NCBI GenBank assembly: GCA_026936335.1
Contig: JAPMXV010000022.1
Coordinates: 124,001-188,000, forward strand
Reading direction: 5' to 3'
From: Mantamonas sphyraenae
Lineage: Eukaryota; CRuMs; Mantamonadidae
Length of the DNA stretch: 64,000 nt
The position numbers and the translations under genes were made by a program. Under the pieces are notes generated by a model. The model was given only the letters and a program-made list of their open reading frames with translations, searched no databases and was not told where the DNA came from. Below are positions 37,043 to 47,646 of this stretch, piece by piece; the stretch's first letter is position 1; each line of letters opens with the position of its first letter.

Positions 37043-39549
37043 ATGTCCGCGGAACGCAAGAAACCGCTGTCGTTGGCACTGGCGAGCTGGTCGAGTCCCG
37101 GGTCGTCGCCACGTGGCGAAGTGGTCAAAGTGACGGAGGGAAAGAGTGGAGGAGGGAAAAGCAGTGGCAAAAAGTCCAGGCGGCGGCCTTCTTCATCATC
37201 CACCTCGGGCAAGGCGGCTACAAACTCGGCAGGGGCTCCCCTGAGCATGGGCGACGTCTCGCTGTCCATTGGATTGGGCACCATCACACACCGCAACCGT
37301 GGCCTCACCTCCTTCCAAGGTCTCGGCGTGCAGGCGGATCTGAAGCAGCTGTTTCTGCAGAACAACGCCATCGATTCGTTTGTGGGCCTCGAATCGCAGC
37401 CTCGTCTCGAGGAGCTGAACATGCTCAACAACAACATTCGCACCTTTAAAGGCTTCAAACGACAAAACAAACTGCAGGTAAGGAACGGCCCTCCCCCGAC
37501 CCCGGAGTGTGCTTGTGTGGGAGAACCCACACAGAGTGGCCGTTTGGCGTTTGAATGTCAGATTTCCCCCGCGGGCGGACAACACTCACACAGGCAGGAC
37601 CACCCTCCCCCTTACCACACACACACACACACACACACACATTTGTTGTGTGCGCACAGAGGCTGGTGCTCAAGGGCAACCCTGTGTGCAAGCATGCGCT
37701 GTACCGTGTGATGTGCCTGCTTGCGGCGGGGCCGACGCTGAAGCGGATTGACGACGAGCGTGAGTTTGCCCCGAAAACATGCGCGCAAAGGAGGGCCAAG
37801 AGGGGGGCGAGCGTTGTCATGTGGACTAACACAGGCTTGAACGACGGTATCATGGCACGGGCGTGTGTGCACACAGCGGTATCAAATGCAGAGCGAGCAC
37901 TTGCGAAATCGGTGGGCAACAAGGCGGCGGATGCGGTGCGGCGCGGATGGCTGCTGGATTACAAAGAGGTTGGCTCGGATGAGCTCACGTGGCAGGTGGG
38001 AGAGTACAAAGAGGAGCGCACACGTGCATCGGACTATCTGAGCCTGCGTAGTGGGGAGGGTGGCAGTAGCAGCAGTCGTAGCAGTGGTGGGGGCGGCAGC
38101 AAAGGTGGGGATGGGGGAGGGAAAGGCGTGTCGCGGGTGCTGCTGGAGGACCTGGATGCATACATGGAGAAGGAGGGTGCGTATGGGGAGGGGGAAGGGA
38201 ATGGGAATGGGGAGAGTGGAATGAGTGTGGCAGGGACGCCTGAGCAGAGCAGGGGTGGAGGCAACCACAACAAACGGTACGCGAAGAAGGGAGGAACGCG
38301 GCTGGGGCCGAAACCGCCGACGCCGCTGGCGGGCAAGACGAGCACGGATCTGAAAATGAGCGGAAGCAATTCGCCGCTGGTGAAGCGAGTGTACGAGTTG
38401 GAGGCGAGTGTGAAGAGTGCACATGTGTTGCGGGAGGTGTTGGAGTCGACCATCCGGGAGCAAGAAGAGGCGCTGGACAGGGTCAAGGAGGAGTATGAGG
38501 CTCAGGTGCAGGATCTGGTGCTGACCAATGCCCTGTTGGAGGAGCAGGTGGAGCGTGCGAAGCGAGGCAAGGCAGTGTCGGCTGCGGAGAAGGAGGAGGA
38601 GTTGCAGGCGTCCAGGGCACGGATGCAGGAGAGGGAAGAGGCAAGTGAGGAGTTGATGGGTGCGTTGGTGGCGTTGCAAAACAAGGTGAGCTACTTTGAG
38701 AGGCGATGTGTGGAGGAGGAGCTTGCCACAAAGCGTGTGGAGGGCCAGGTGAGAGATCGGGAACGGGAGGTGCGTTCGTTGCGTACGCGGATGAGCATGA
38801 TGGAGCAGCGACACATGGGCCAGCTGGCGTCCATGGAGACGGAATGGCGTCAGATGGTGTTGGAACACGAGGCGGTGTTGCGGGACAAGTCGATGGAGTG
38901 CGACAGGCTGCGACAGGAGTTGGAGGCGGAGAAGGAGGCAAGGGCAGCCTTGTGGAATCGTGGCGCCGGCAATGTCAGCATCGGTTCCTTGGACGGCACG
39001 GGTAACTTATCATCATCATCATCATCATCATCACCATTGGCATCGCCGTCGTCACCAGGACATGCATCGTTGTCGTCGTCATCGCCGGAGCAGGCGGTGG
39101 TGTTGAGCAGGGTGGTGCGTGAACAGACGCTGGGCAAGCAGCAGGAGCGTGCCTTGCGCATGGAAGTGGAGCAGCAGCTGGCCGAGTCGAGAAGGGGCAA
39201 CAGCGAGCTTGCACAGCGTGTGATGCTCATGCAACAGCGCATCGCGGAACAGGAAGCAACCATCGACCAGCTTGCGTTCAAGTTGCGTGCAGCACAGGCA
39301 GCAGGAGGCAATGGAAGTCCGCGTGTGGCCAAGGGAGCAGCTGGCGGCGGTGTGGTGGAAACGGACTGTCGCCCAGCAGGAAGGACGCAGATCTCCTGTC
39401 GGAGCCAGCACGAAGCGGAAGGATTGGTGGCTGCAGCAGAATCTGCACCAGTGGTGTCGCCGATCAAGACGAGGATGTGGCCGAGTCACGAGGATGCGGA
39501 TTTGGAGATGATGCGAATGTGGCGTGTCAAAGAGTATCGAGCAGTGTGA
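37043..39549 (+). CDS. Leucine-rich repeat plus coiled-coil protein
   Basis: Exons 37043-37477, 37660-37759 and 37835-39549 give 749 residues. The first intron has a long (AC)n tract before its acceptor; the second is 75 nt, divisible by three and stop-free. Residues about 85-180 hold SDS22-type LRRs (LKQLFLQNNAI..., LEELNMLNNNI..., LVLKGNP) closed by an LRR-cap-like segment ending RIDDE. A Gly/Ser-rich linker follows, then a coiled coil from about residue 380 to 560 and another near 630-680. This order resembles centrosomal and ciliary LRR-coiled-coil proteins, so a scaffold role at the cytoskeleton is plausible but inferred. No specific orthologue is recognised. Upstream it shares a 58-bp promoter with ABITRAM; downstream its 3' end is partly duplicated next to a minisatellite. 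Confidence 0.82.
37616..37640. repeat. (AC)n tract in intron 1 of the LRR gene
   Basis: An AC dinucleotide run sits about 20 nt before the intron acceptor at 37659. It takes the place where a polypyrimidine tract would be expected. Confidence 0.9.
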
Positions 39550-39626
39550 AAGTGGAGATCGAATGCACGAGCGGACGGAATGGGACAGTTGCACGAATGG
39601 GCAGTGAACAGCAGGGTGGGAGGCGC

Positions 39627-39720
39627 CGCATCAAGACGAGGATGAGGCCGAGCACCACAGGCAGCTGAACATGAGGATTGACCTCAGGCAGATGATGCGA
39701 AGGTCAGGCAGCTGAGCAGG
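39627..39720 (+). repeat. Degenerate duplicate of the LRR gene 3' end
   Basis: The stretch around 39,627-39,652 (CATCAAGACGAGGATG core, then GGCCGAG) repeats 39,462-39,487 inside the last codons of the LRR gene. Further short matches (CAGATGATGCGAA against GAGATGATGCGAA) follow. It is non-coding in this position and leads directly into the minisatellite. Confidence 0.6.
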
Positions 39721-39721
39721 C

Positions 39722-40160
39722 GAATGGCACCACAGAGCTGAGCAGCGATGGCAGGCAGCTGGATGGCACCACAGGCAGCTGAGCAGCTGGTGACAAGTGA
39801 GAGCAGGGAATGGCACCACAGGCAGCTGAGCAGCAGGGAATGGCACCACAGGCAGCTGAGCAGCAGGGAATGGCACCACAGGCAGCTGAACCAGCAGGGC
39901 AATGGCACCACAGGCAGCTGAACAGCAGGGAATGGCACCACAGGCAGCTGAGCAGCAGGGAATGGCACCACAGGCAGCTGAACAGCAGGGAATGGCACCA
40001 CAGGCAGCTGAACAGCAGGGAATGGCACCACAGGCAGCTGAACAGCAGGGAATGCACCCACAGCAGCTGAACAGCAGGGAATGGCACCACAGGCAGCCGA
40101 GCAGCAGGGAATGGCAGCGAATGGCACACAGGCCTGAACAGCTGAATGGCAACAACAGCA
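39722..40160. repeat. 30-bp GC-rich minisatellite, about 10-12 units
   Basis: The core unit AATGGCACCACAGGCAGCTG plus ARCAGCAGGG is contiguous with no spacers. Clean units lie at 39809-39868 and 39901-40050, with one 32-bp unit at 39869-39900, a shortened unit at about 40051-40079, and degenerate units on both sides. Units vary mainly at one A/G position. Because 30 is a multiple of three, reading is open in several frames (a 10-residue MAPQAAEQQG repeat in one). There is no supported gene start, and the 32-bp unit changes frame, so it is treated as non-coding. Confidence 0.93.
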
Positions 40161-40300
40161 GGGAATGACCGCACAGCTGGCCGAACACTGAGCAATGAGC
40201 AGCACAGCGCAGCCGATGATTTCCCAATGAAACAACCTGCGCTCCCCAGCCCAATTCTGATTCCCTTTCTTTCGACTTCCCTGCACACACTGCACTGTCA

Positions 40301-40997
40301 ATGAGCCGAGTGGGAGGCGATGATGAGGGTCTCACAGACAGCGAGGGCGAGCTGCAGGAGCTGCCCGAGCAAGGAGCCAGCAATCAAGACGGGGACACAA
40401 ACAAGGACAGCATGACCCTGGACGAGGAATCATCCAGCACACACGGTACGCTTGCCTGCACACATTTTCACTGGTCTGCCCACACACCCACTGCCTCCCC
40501 TCCGTTTCGACGGCCCCTCTCTCTCCCTCCAACCTCCAACACGCACGAAACATCGCAAGTCAGCGACGTGCCACGAGTTCAGGCCCGTTTCCACACTCCC
40601 TACGCCCCACTGGGCCTGCCACACCATCGCACACACTCTCCACTGTACACACACATCCCACACTCTGCGATTCTCGTGCTGCCTGTGTCTCCTGCCCCGT
40701 GTCTGCACCCTACCCCGCAGTGTAAGCTCGTGCATTTGGCCCAGCCTCTCCATCGCTCACCTCGCCACCCGCACGCGCCCCGCAGGCCTCGCCTTTTGGG
40801 AAAAGACAAGGGAGGAGTGGACGAGGCGTCCAGACAGCAGCGACGGCGAACGCAAGATCAGGTTGTCCAACGTCGATCTGGACGACCTGTGGGACGAGCT
40901 ACGTGGCTCCAAGTGTGTTCTCCCAGAGAACGTCCCCCTGCCCGAAATGATCAGCATCCTCACAGAGATTTGGGAGTCCGATGGACTGTATGACTAA
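40301..40997 (+). CDS. Gag1-like clamp (DUF4050) domain protein
   Basis: Exon 1 (40301-40445) is acidic and Asp/Glu/Ser-rich. A 340-nt intron (40446-40785, GTACGC...CCGCAG, phase 1) leads to exon 2 (40786-40997). The product is 118 residues. Exon 2 has the family pattern: an aromatic FWEKTREEW start, Arg-rich middle, then a C-terminal block with VPLPEMISIL and EIWESDGLYD at the very end. The LPEM..IL..IWE.DGLYD ending is the diagnostic part of DUF4050, now called Gag1-like clamp domain. Biochemical function of the family is poorly known. The intron is C-rich and free of coding signal. It converges with proteasome alpha-2, whose stop lies about 200 bp away. Confidence 0.75.
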
Positions 40998-41199
40998 GCA
41001 TGGTGCGACACAACTCCCTCCACCCAACAGCCAAAACAATCGTCGTCGTGGCACCCCTCCTCCAATCGCCCGGCTTCCGCAACTCTGGCCAGGACAATGG
41101 AAATCCACATCTCACCTTCTCCACAACCTTCTTCATGCCTTGTGTGTGTGTGTGTGTGTATGTGGTTGCATTGCATTCCATCTCCTCCCTCTGTGCCCC

Positions 41200-42131
41200 T
41201 TAGGCCAAATTGGCCAGGTGGTCGTTGATCTCATCCTCACTCAGCACCTTGAACTGCTGGGTTTCCTCGTCAACAACACCAATCTCCACATTGTCACTCG
41301 TCAGCTCGCCACTGACGTTCTCCTTGAGGGCAAGCAGGGCCGTGTCGACAGCATCGGCCACATCCATGTCGTCCTGGTACCACTTGTCCAGAAAGGTCTT
41401 GGCACTCTCTGCACCCTTGCCAATGGCCGTGGCCTTCCATGCAATGTACGCCCCGCTGGGATCCACCTGGTACAGCTGGGCCTCACGCACCTCGTCGTAG
41501 CCAGCCACCAAGAGGGACACTCCAAACGGCCGCACGCCACCCGATTGCGTAAACTCCTGCATCACCTTGGCCAGCTGGCGTGTGCTGTGCAACGAAGGCA
41601 CCTGGTCCTGGTACACCAGCGAGTACTCCTCCGTCTGCTTGCGGCCCTTCTTCACCAGCACCCGAAAATCGGGGCCCATCCCAGAGTACACCATCCCTGT
41701 GTTGTCCGAAATCCCACACACCTTGGCAATCGAGTCGCCCACCATCAGCGACGACTGCAGCTTCTTCTCCGTGGCGATCACAACCCCGTTTGCCGCTGTG
41801 TGTCCCAAAACCGCGTTCGAGAGGGTCAGATTCCGGCCTCTTCGCTCCACCGTCCCTTTTCCGCCTCGCTCCACACACCCCCCGTCCTGCCCTCCCAACG
41901 TGTGCTTCCCTGCCCTCTGCATGCACGTATGCCTACCCCTCCCACCACCCACACCCTCCCATCGTCCTCTCCAATGCCCACGCAGCAACAAGGCCTCTGC
42001 CGCAACCCTCGACATCACTCACCCTTGATGCCAACGCTCATCGGCGCTTTGGCCACCGCGGCCATGGCGTGCTCGATCTGGCCCAGCTTTCCCGTGCTCG
42101 AGAACGTCGTCAGTGCAAAGTTGTTGCTCAT
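41200..42131 (-). CDS. PSMA2: 20S proteasome subunit alpha-2
   Basis: This is a structural alpha-ring subunit of the proteasome core. Exon 1 is 42131-42023 and exon 2 is 41795-41200, with a 227-nt intron (GTGAGT...CACACAG, phase 1). The spliced product is 234 residues, the usual size for alpha-2. The N-terminus has the alpha-subunit signature region (ALTTFSSTGKLGQIEHA). Joining the exons restores AANGVVIATEKK, diagnostic of alpha-2. YSGMGPDFRVLV, MQEFTQSGGVRPFGVSLL and QVDPSGAYIAWKATAIGK follow in the expected order. The C-terminus is Glu/Asp-rich as in relatives. It lies in tandem with the ARL2BP-like gene, 171 bp downstream of that gene's stop. Confidence 0.96.
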
Positions 42132-42302
42132 CCTCGTTGTGGTCTGTTGACGTGGTGGTGGTGAGGAGGGGTCCTGAAAAACAAGTTGCCGCTGGGCCGA
42201 CTGGCGCCCAATCAACACGTGTGTACTGTGCAAATGTTCCATTTTCCTTTCACCTTGAGCTCAAGTCCATCTCTTCCTCTCTCTCCATCTCTCTCTTGCT
42301 CT

Positions 42303-43543
42303 TCACAGGCCAAATTGGTCCCCCGACTGCACCACAGGCGCCAGATCACTAAACTGTCCTGCGTTCTTGTGTGCCACACACAGCTCCTTGAAACTGTTGA
42401 AATCTGCAAAACTCAGCAGGATGTCAAACACGTCGCCCTGGATCTGGTCTTCCCGGGGTCTTTTGTTGCGTGGGTGTGTCAGTCTCCCCAGGTCGGTTTC
42501 AAAGGTGGTGTGTGATCCTTCTTTTGCCAACCCTGCCTTTCCCTTCCCCACCAAACCCTCACACAACCACACTCCCTTCTCTTTTTGCTTTCTCCGTTCA
42601 CCTCCCTCCCCATTCCACACATGAGCCTCCAGCAACTTACTCCAACAGCTCAAAGAACTCTTCCATGCTGAAGCCGTCCACCTCTTGCTTCAAGCGCTCC
42701 TCCAGGATCTTCTCCACCAGCTCCACATACTTCCCGTGGATCTCTGTGTAAATCAACTTGTTCTCCTCGCTGTCCTCAAACTCGTCTGCGTACTTGTCCA
42801 GGAATGCCTCCTGCTGTTCGTCTGTGCGATGTGTGTGCAGCCGAAAGCGAAAGCCCGGCAGGAGCACGGCCACCAAAAGCCGGAAATGAGAAAAAACGCC
42901 CGCAGTTGGTGTCAACATGCGTCCAAATCTCACGATCTCTCTGTATGTGTGTGTGCCTGTGAGGCGCGTGTGCTGCTTGTGCCACCTACTGAACTCGGGA
43001 TCCATAATAATCTCTTCCATGGCGCCCACGATGAGGTCGAAGCGGTCGTCGTTTTCGTCCACACCACCGTGGCTCACAAACGCAAACTCTTCCTCCTCCC
43101 CAAAGTCCTCCATCATGTCCAGGTACTCTGCAGACATCTCTGTCACATGCCACCCAGCCGCCGTTTGCCGTGTCAGTCTCCTCCCGTCGTCACACGCCTT
43201 TCTTTCACCTTGGCGCCAAATCTCAAAAACGGTTGTTCGGACTACACAAGCCCAACTTACCCACGACGCGCGAGCCTCCCTTGCTGCCTCCCTTGCCCGA
43301 CGACGAGGAGGATGACGATGATGATGTTGATGATGATGATGTTGATGACGATGATGATGTCTGCATGTCATGTGTGTTGTCCTCCTCCTCTTCCTCATCG
43401 TTGTTCGAATCCAACGACAACGCCGAGTGTTCGCTCGCATCCGAACCCGGCGTCGGCATCCCACTCCCTTCTGTGCTTGCACTCAGCATCGGGTCGCTTC
43501 CCCTGTTTCCACGATGCTGTGTGTCCACTTCCAGCGATGCCAT
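42303..43543 (-). CDS. ARL2BP: ARL2-binding protein (BART domain)
   Basis: Family members bind the small GTPase ARL2/ARL3 and act at cilia, centrosomes and mitochondria. Four exons: 43543-43261, 43139-42990, 42821-42641 and 42459-42303. All boundaries are GT-AG and the phases agree, giving 256 residues. After an acidic, poly-Ser N-terminal extension of about 90 residues comes the BART domain: DLIVGAMEEIIMDPEF, FLDKYADEFEDSEENKLIY and GDVFDILLSFADFNSFKEL, each aligned in order and with the same spacing as the human protein. The N-terminal extension is unusual. A good acceptor (CTGCAG) lies just before the start, so a further 5' exon is possible. Confidence 0.88.
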
Positions 43544-44346
43544 TCGTCCAGACAGATCATCCTGCAGCCAGGTGTTGTACACCACCGCACATACACAATG
43601 TGAGCCACTGCACGCACGCACACACACGGTCACTTCTACCCTCGCTACCCATGTCTTCATTTCCCATGTCTTCATTTCTCCATACCATGTCTCTGCTCAT
43701 CTGACCAAGAATTGTGTTGTTGGTGGCAGCGGGCTGTGCACTGCGTGTGGTCAAGCACATGCGTGCTGCATTGGATGCAGGGTGGGGGGTGAGTGTGGGT
43801 GTGGATGTGGGTGAGGCCGCACACGGGAGCAAGCAAACAAACCGAACGAGTTTGCACACCGGATGTCCACAGCAGTTTGGGATGTGAGTTTTGAAGTGCG
43901 GTGTGGAGAGGGAAGGGAGAGGGAAGGGGTAGGGATGGGGGTTGGGGGTGGGATTGTGGTTGTGGTTGTTCATGGAGGGTGGGATGGTCGTAGGGCAGTG
44001 TGCTGTGGTGGCTTTGTTGCAACACGAGCTGTGGAGGGTGGTGGGCGAACAGAGACGGGATGGTTGGGGAGGTGGCTGACTCGTGGATGGCACATGGGCA
44101 ATGATGGGGTTGGATGTGGACGATGGATGGGTCCAATAGGTGTTTGGGGAGAGGGAAAGGGGAAAGGCGTTGGCGGGAAGGAAGAAGGCAGCCGCGCCTG
44201 GAGAGATGCAGAGGATGGAGGGACAATGGTGGTGGGATGGGGACACAGAGAAGGAGAACCATGTGTGGATGCATGTGGACAAGCAACTGGATGTCGTAGA
44301 CTGCGAGGATGCCCCCTCGCAACCACACCAATCCGGCTTGCCGATC
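43544..44346. other. Intergenic region between divergent ARL2BP and nuclease-kinase gene
   Basis: About 800 bp without a supported gene. It is strongly G-rich on the plus strand between 43,880 and 44,240. One plus-strand frame stays open from 44,140 straight into the nuclease-kinase gene, so an N-terminal extension or 5'UTR exon cannot be excluded. No repeat family or RNA gene recognised. Confidence 0.6.
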
Positions 44347-46908
44347 ATGTCCACCAACGACAAAGCAGTCCTGGTCTATGAGGAGTTGATGGAAGCACAG
44401 TCATCCTATGATTCCCTGAGGGTGCTGGAAAGGCTGTCGGAAGCCGACTACGGATTATTCCATGCAGCATTGTCGAAGTTGTCGGACGAAGAGAAAGCAA
44501 ACTCAGACAGCTTCCACAAGGCCATGGCAGAGAAGGTGGCGGCCTGTGCTGCAAGTCTGTACACCGATGGAGCGGAATCGTTGTGGTTTGAAGCCGTGGA
44601 ACAGTACTGTGAGTGATGGGGCGGGGGATGCGATGAATCAGGAATTTTCCTTGACACTCGTTCCTGATGACTCACACAGAACGCGCGGGCTCTTCCACAG
44701 CGCCACCGCAGGACGGAGACAACGAGGGAGGGGTTGCACACGATGGTAAGTGTACACTGGAGAGTGGTCTCGGGGCTGATTGCTGTGGCGAGTGGGGGAA
44801 CATGGATTGGGGCTGACACACAGTGCTCGTTGGCTGGCAGTCACTGGCAAAGAGCTGGTGGAGCTGCTGTGTCTGCGCTACATGCCTACCAAGGACAAGA
44901 AGGGCACTTTTGAAAGCATTGTGGAGGATTGGAAGACAACAGCCGAGCTGGTGTTGGAGGGCAGGATCGAGGAGGGTGACACACTCATCGATGTCTCTGT
45001 TGAATCGATGTTGCAGATGCTGATCGACGTGGACAAGGGCAGGGGACGTGTGCACGGCAGCGGCAGCAGCAGCAGCAGCAGCAGCGATGACGATGGCGGT
45101 GAACACGGTGAGCAACCGCCTCAGTACGAGGTCTCTGCTCTCTCGTACTTGCGCACAGTGTACTTGCGGATGATCGGTGATGAGCAGTACGCAGTGGAAG
45201 CACTTAAAGCACTTAAAGCACTTGAAGCACTTGACACACTTGAGGTCAACCCCAGCAATGCCGTGTTCAGTCTGAACACTCGCATGCCAACGGTGCGTGA
45301 GCAGGACGAGTGTACAGCACAGTGCGAGTTTCACAGCCTCACGGGCCAAGTGGCACGAGTGTACAATCAAAAGGCCACAACATCAACGTGAGTGGTGCGG
45401 AGGGGTGTGGGGTGTGGGGGAGTGTACAGGTAGAGTGGAGGGAATGTTGATGGTGCCGATGCTGACGCCCACTGTCCGAGTGGTGTTACAGGATGCAGAA
45501 CTACCTGAGATGTGGCGGAGGCATATGGTGCAAGCATGGCGACTGGGAGATGACCACGTATGAGTTCAAGGGTACCAAGCCGGACACGGAAACGGGCGTG
45601 GATGTCCATGGAGTGAACATCCCCTTGGCGTTGATTGAGGGCAAGAAGAAGCACGGTGGTGATCAACATATGGATTTAGTGCTTGCGGAAGGGATTACAA
45701 GCATCCTGTATGTGCAGGCGATGCTTGACTGGACGGATGAGGAGAAGGAGCCACCGAAGATCCCATTGCTGCTGCGGTGTTTCTCGGGACCCCAGGTCGT
45801 GGTGGGTGTGATGTGGTACACACTGGGCAAGCCCGGCCAAGGAGCAGAGTCGTTGTGGATGACAAACGCAGTGGACGTGAGCAAGGACTCGCGAGACGCA
45901 CGCGCGTTGCTTCTGGTCGAGGAGGTGCTCTTCCAGCACATGAACGACGTTTTGGAGACACTGGAGAGCAAGACCAAGAGGAGGAGACAGTGTGTGCGAG
46001 CTCTACACTCGCTGGTGGGCTCTGGGCGTCGGACGATCCCGCGGTCAGGTGTTTACACCGTAAAGGGCCGCTCACTGTTGCCACCACCACCAAAGAGAGG
46101 GAGCGGGGGCGGAGGCAGCATGGGAAGCCAGGGAAGCTCGGATGGAGGTGACAGCCAGGACAGCGGGTGGAGTGAGGAGATGTCGGCTCTTTACAACGAG
46201 ATGTCGAGGGAAGGTGCGCGTGTTCTGGGTCAAGCGGGGGTGGAGACGGGTCCGCCGTTGCTGTATGGCGACTTGGGGCTGTCGCGAGGGCAAGGCAGAT
46301 TTGAAGAACGGCCGGTTTTCTGGAAAGTGATGATGAAAGAGAGCGCGGAGTTTGTGGCCAACGAGGAACTGATGGAGAGCAAGGAGCGGTGGGGTCTGTG
46401 CCCTGTGGTTGTGAAGAGTGGAAGGGTGGTGGGTGGAAGGGCTGTGGGTGCTGTGGCACTGCCGTTGTGTCACGTGCTGGAGAATGGACTGCCTGAAGGG
46501 GTGACGCTGCACAGGGTGATGGAGGAGGTGAAGATGTGTGTGGATGCACTGCATGGAGCTGGAAAGTGGCACATGGACATCAAACCGGGGAACATGGTGT
46601 GGTTTGAAGGAGGAGTACGGCTGGTGGACCTGGAGAACATTGGGGTGGAATTGCAGGATGCGGGTGTGTCGCTGCGGATGACGGAGGAGTACACGGCACC
46701 GGAAGTGTTTGGAGAGAACGGGATGGTGCTGGACAAGACAGGGTTGCAGCAGGCGGATCTGTGGAGCACGGGGGCTGTGGTGAGGGATTTGGCAAGGATG
46801 GCACGTGACGCAGGAGTGTGCGATGTGGAGGAGGAGGTGGTGGAGCGGGTGGTGAGGGCACTGCAGGCGGAGGAGCCTGGGGAGCGTGGATGGTTGGATG
46901 GGTGGTGA
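44347..46908 (+). CDS. Putative PD-(D/E)XK nuclease-like / protein kinase fusion, copy 1
   Basis: Exons 44347-44608, 44701-44745, 44841-45387 and 45492-46908 give 756 residues; the phases agree, and the second copy at the right edge has the same boundaries. The N-terminal 285 residues are helical and unrecognised, with a Ser-Asp tract. Around residues 322-336 a GVD...LIEGK pattern fits the D...E-x-K core of PD-(D/E)XK nucleases. The C-terminal third is a protein kinase: a candidate VAIK lysine in FWKV, catalytic loop HMDIKPGN (about 645-652), DLE in place of DFG (about 664), APE (about 687) and ADLWSTG. The key Asp, Asn and Lys residues are present, so it may be active. Nuclease-kinase fusions are known among Crinkler-type effectors; that assignment is inference. 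No signal peptide is evident. Confidence 0.72.
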
Positions 46909-46950
46909 GAAGGTGAGTTGGGGAAGAAGCGAGGTAGGCATGTTGATTGG
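44421..46950 (+). repeat. Inverted duplication, left arm
   Basis: This segment matches the reverse complement of 61,555-64,000, introns included. The left arm probably starts further left but the partner leaves the window. Similarity fades about 40 bp after the stop codon. Confidence 0.9.
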
Positions 46951-46988
46951 AATTCGATGTTGCCCGATCCCATTTTTTGGTGAGGTTC

Positions 46989-47023
46989 GGTCTGTTGGTG
47001 GCGTTGTGCATGGGAGGTCGCAC
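46989..47023 (-). other. Short PEX16-like coding fragment
   Basis: Over about 35 bp this matches PEX16 coding sequence at 51,642-51,676 with four differences. On the minus strand it reads VRPPMHNATNRP where PEX16 reads VRPPMHNATSRP, with most changes at third codon positions. It lies just downstream of the elongin-A-like stop. It may be a relic of a PEX16 copy or a gene-end exchange. Confidence 0.45.
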
Positions 47024-47040
47024 AGCACACCTCCAGAATT

Positions 47041-47646
47041 CTACCGCTTGCGCAGGCTGCGTTCCAGCGCTCGCATCCCTTCGCTCTTGAACCTGCTGCT
47101 GCTGCTACTGCTACTGCTGTACACGTGACCCCTCCCCCCTCCCAATTTCTTTGCTCGTCGTTGTGCTCGGCGCACTTCGGGATCCATGGCGAGCATCCGT
47201 GCGCTGGGTGTGATGACCTCGCTTTGGCGCAGCTTCTGCTCCGCCGCAGATGCCTCGTAGGCACTACGAACGGCCGCACGCACGGCCTCTTTCTTATCAA
47301 TCTCCTTTTTCAATGCCTTCTGGAGCACCCTGAGCCAGTTGGTGTCTTGCAGCGCCGCGTGCCGCCGATACTCCAGAGGAAAGTCCTTTTCGACACAAGC
47401 CTGGCACACGCGCATGACTTCGTGCTTGTCCAGCCTCACCTTGCTTTCCTTTACTGCGTCAATGATCCGTTCGGGCTTGAGTTTGGCCAGCACCTTGCCA
47501 AACGCAGCCGGAGGCAAGGGCACCGTCGTCACCAACGCGTACGCCGTCCCTGCGTCCAGGTGAAGCATCAGCGTGCGTAACGACAGGTCAAACAGCGACC
47601 GTAGCTTCACTTGCGCCTTGTGACGCGATCCCAGGAGCATGGACAT
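47041..47646 (-). CDS. Elongin-A-like protein
   Basis: Elongin A is the F-box-like subunit of the elongin complex, acting in transcription elongation and polymerase II ubiquitination. The 201-residue product shows the family order: SLFDLSLRTLMLHLD, then LPPAAFGKVLAKLKPERI, then a CVEKDFP motif and an NWLRVL block, matching the elongin-A domain pattern SL..LC...L / LP..L...L / DF / W. There is no TFIIS-type N-terminal domain, as in the short fungal Ela1. The C-terminus is Arg/Ser-rich. The ATG at 47646 is chosen; one at 47670 would add 8 residues, and a CTCCTTAG upstream might mark another exon. It is divergent from the MARCH6 gene. Confidence 0.6.
   Translation of the reverse strand: MSMLLGSRHKAQVKLRSLFDLSLRTLMLHLDAGTAYALVTTVPLPPAAFGKVLAKLKPERIIDAVKESKVRLDKHEVMRVCQACVEKDFPLEYRRHAALQDTNWLRVLQKALKKEIDKKEAVRAAVRSAYEASAAEQKLRQSEVITPSARMLAMDPEVRRAQRRAKKLGGGRGHVYSSSSSSSSRFKSEGMRALERSLRKR

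Noticed and set aside
39722-40160. Possible CRISPR-like array or repeat protein gene
   Set aside because: Units are contiguous with no spacers, the host is eukaryotic, and a 32-bp unit breaks the frame. No start or splice context supports a gene.
43557-44363. Minus-strand frame of 268 codons between ARL2BP and the nuclease-kinase gene
   Set aside because: Low-complexity Ser/His/Pro translation over a G-rich intergenic stretch; no conserved motif.
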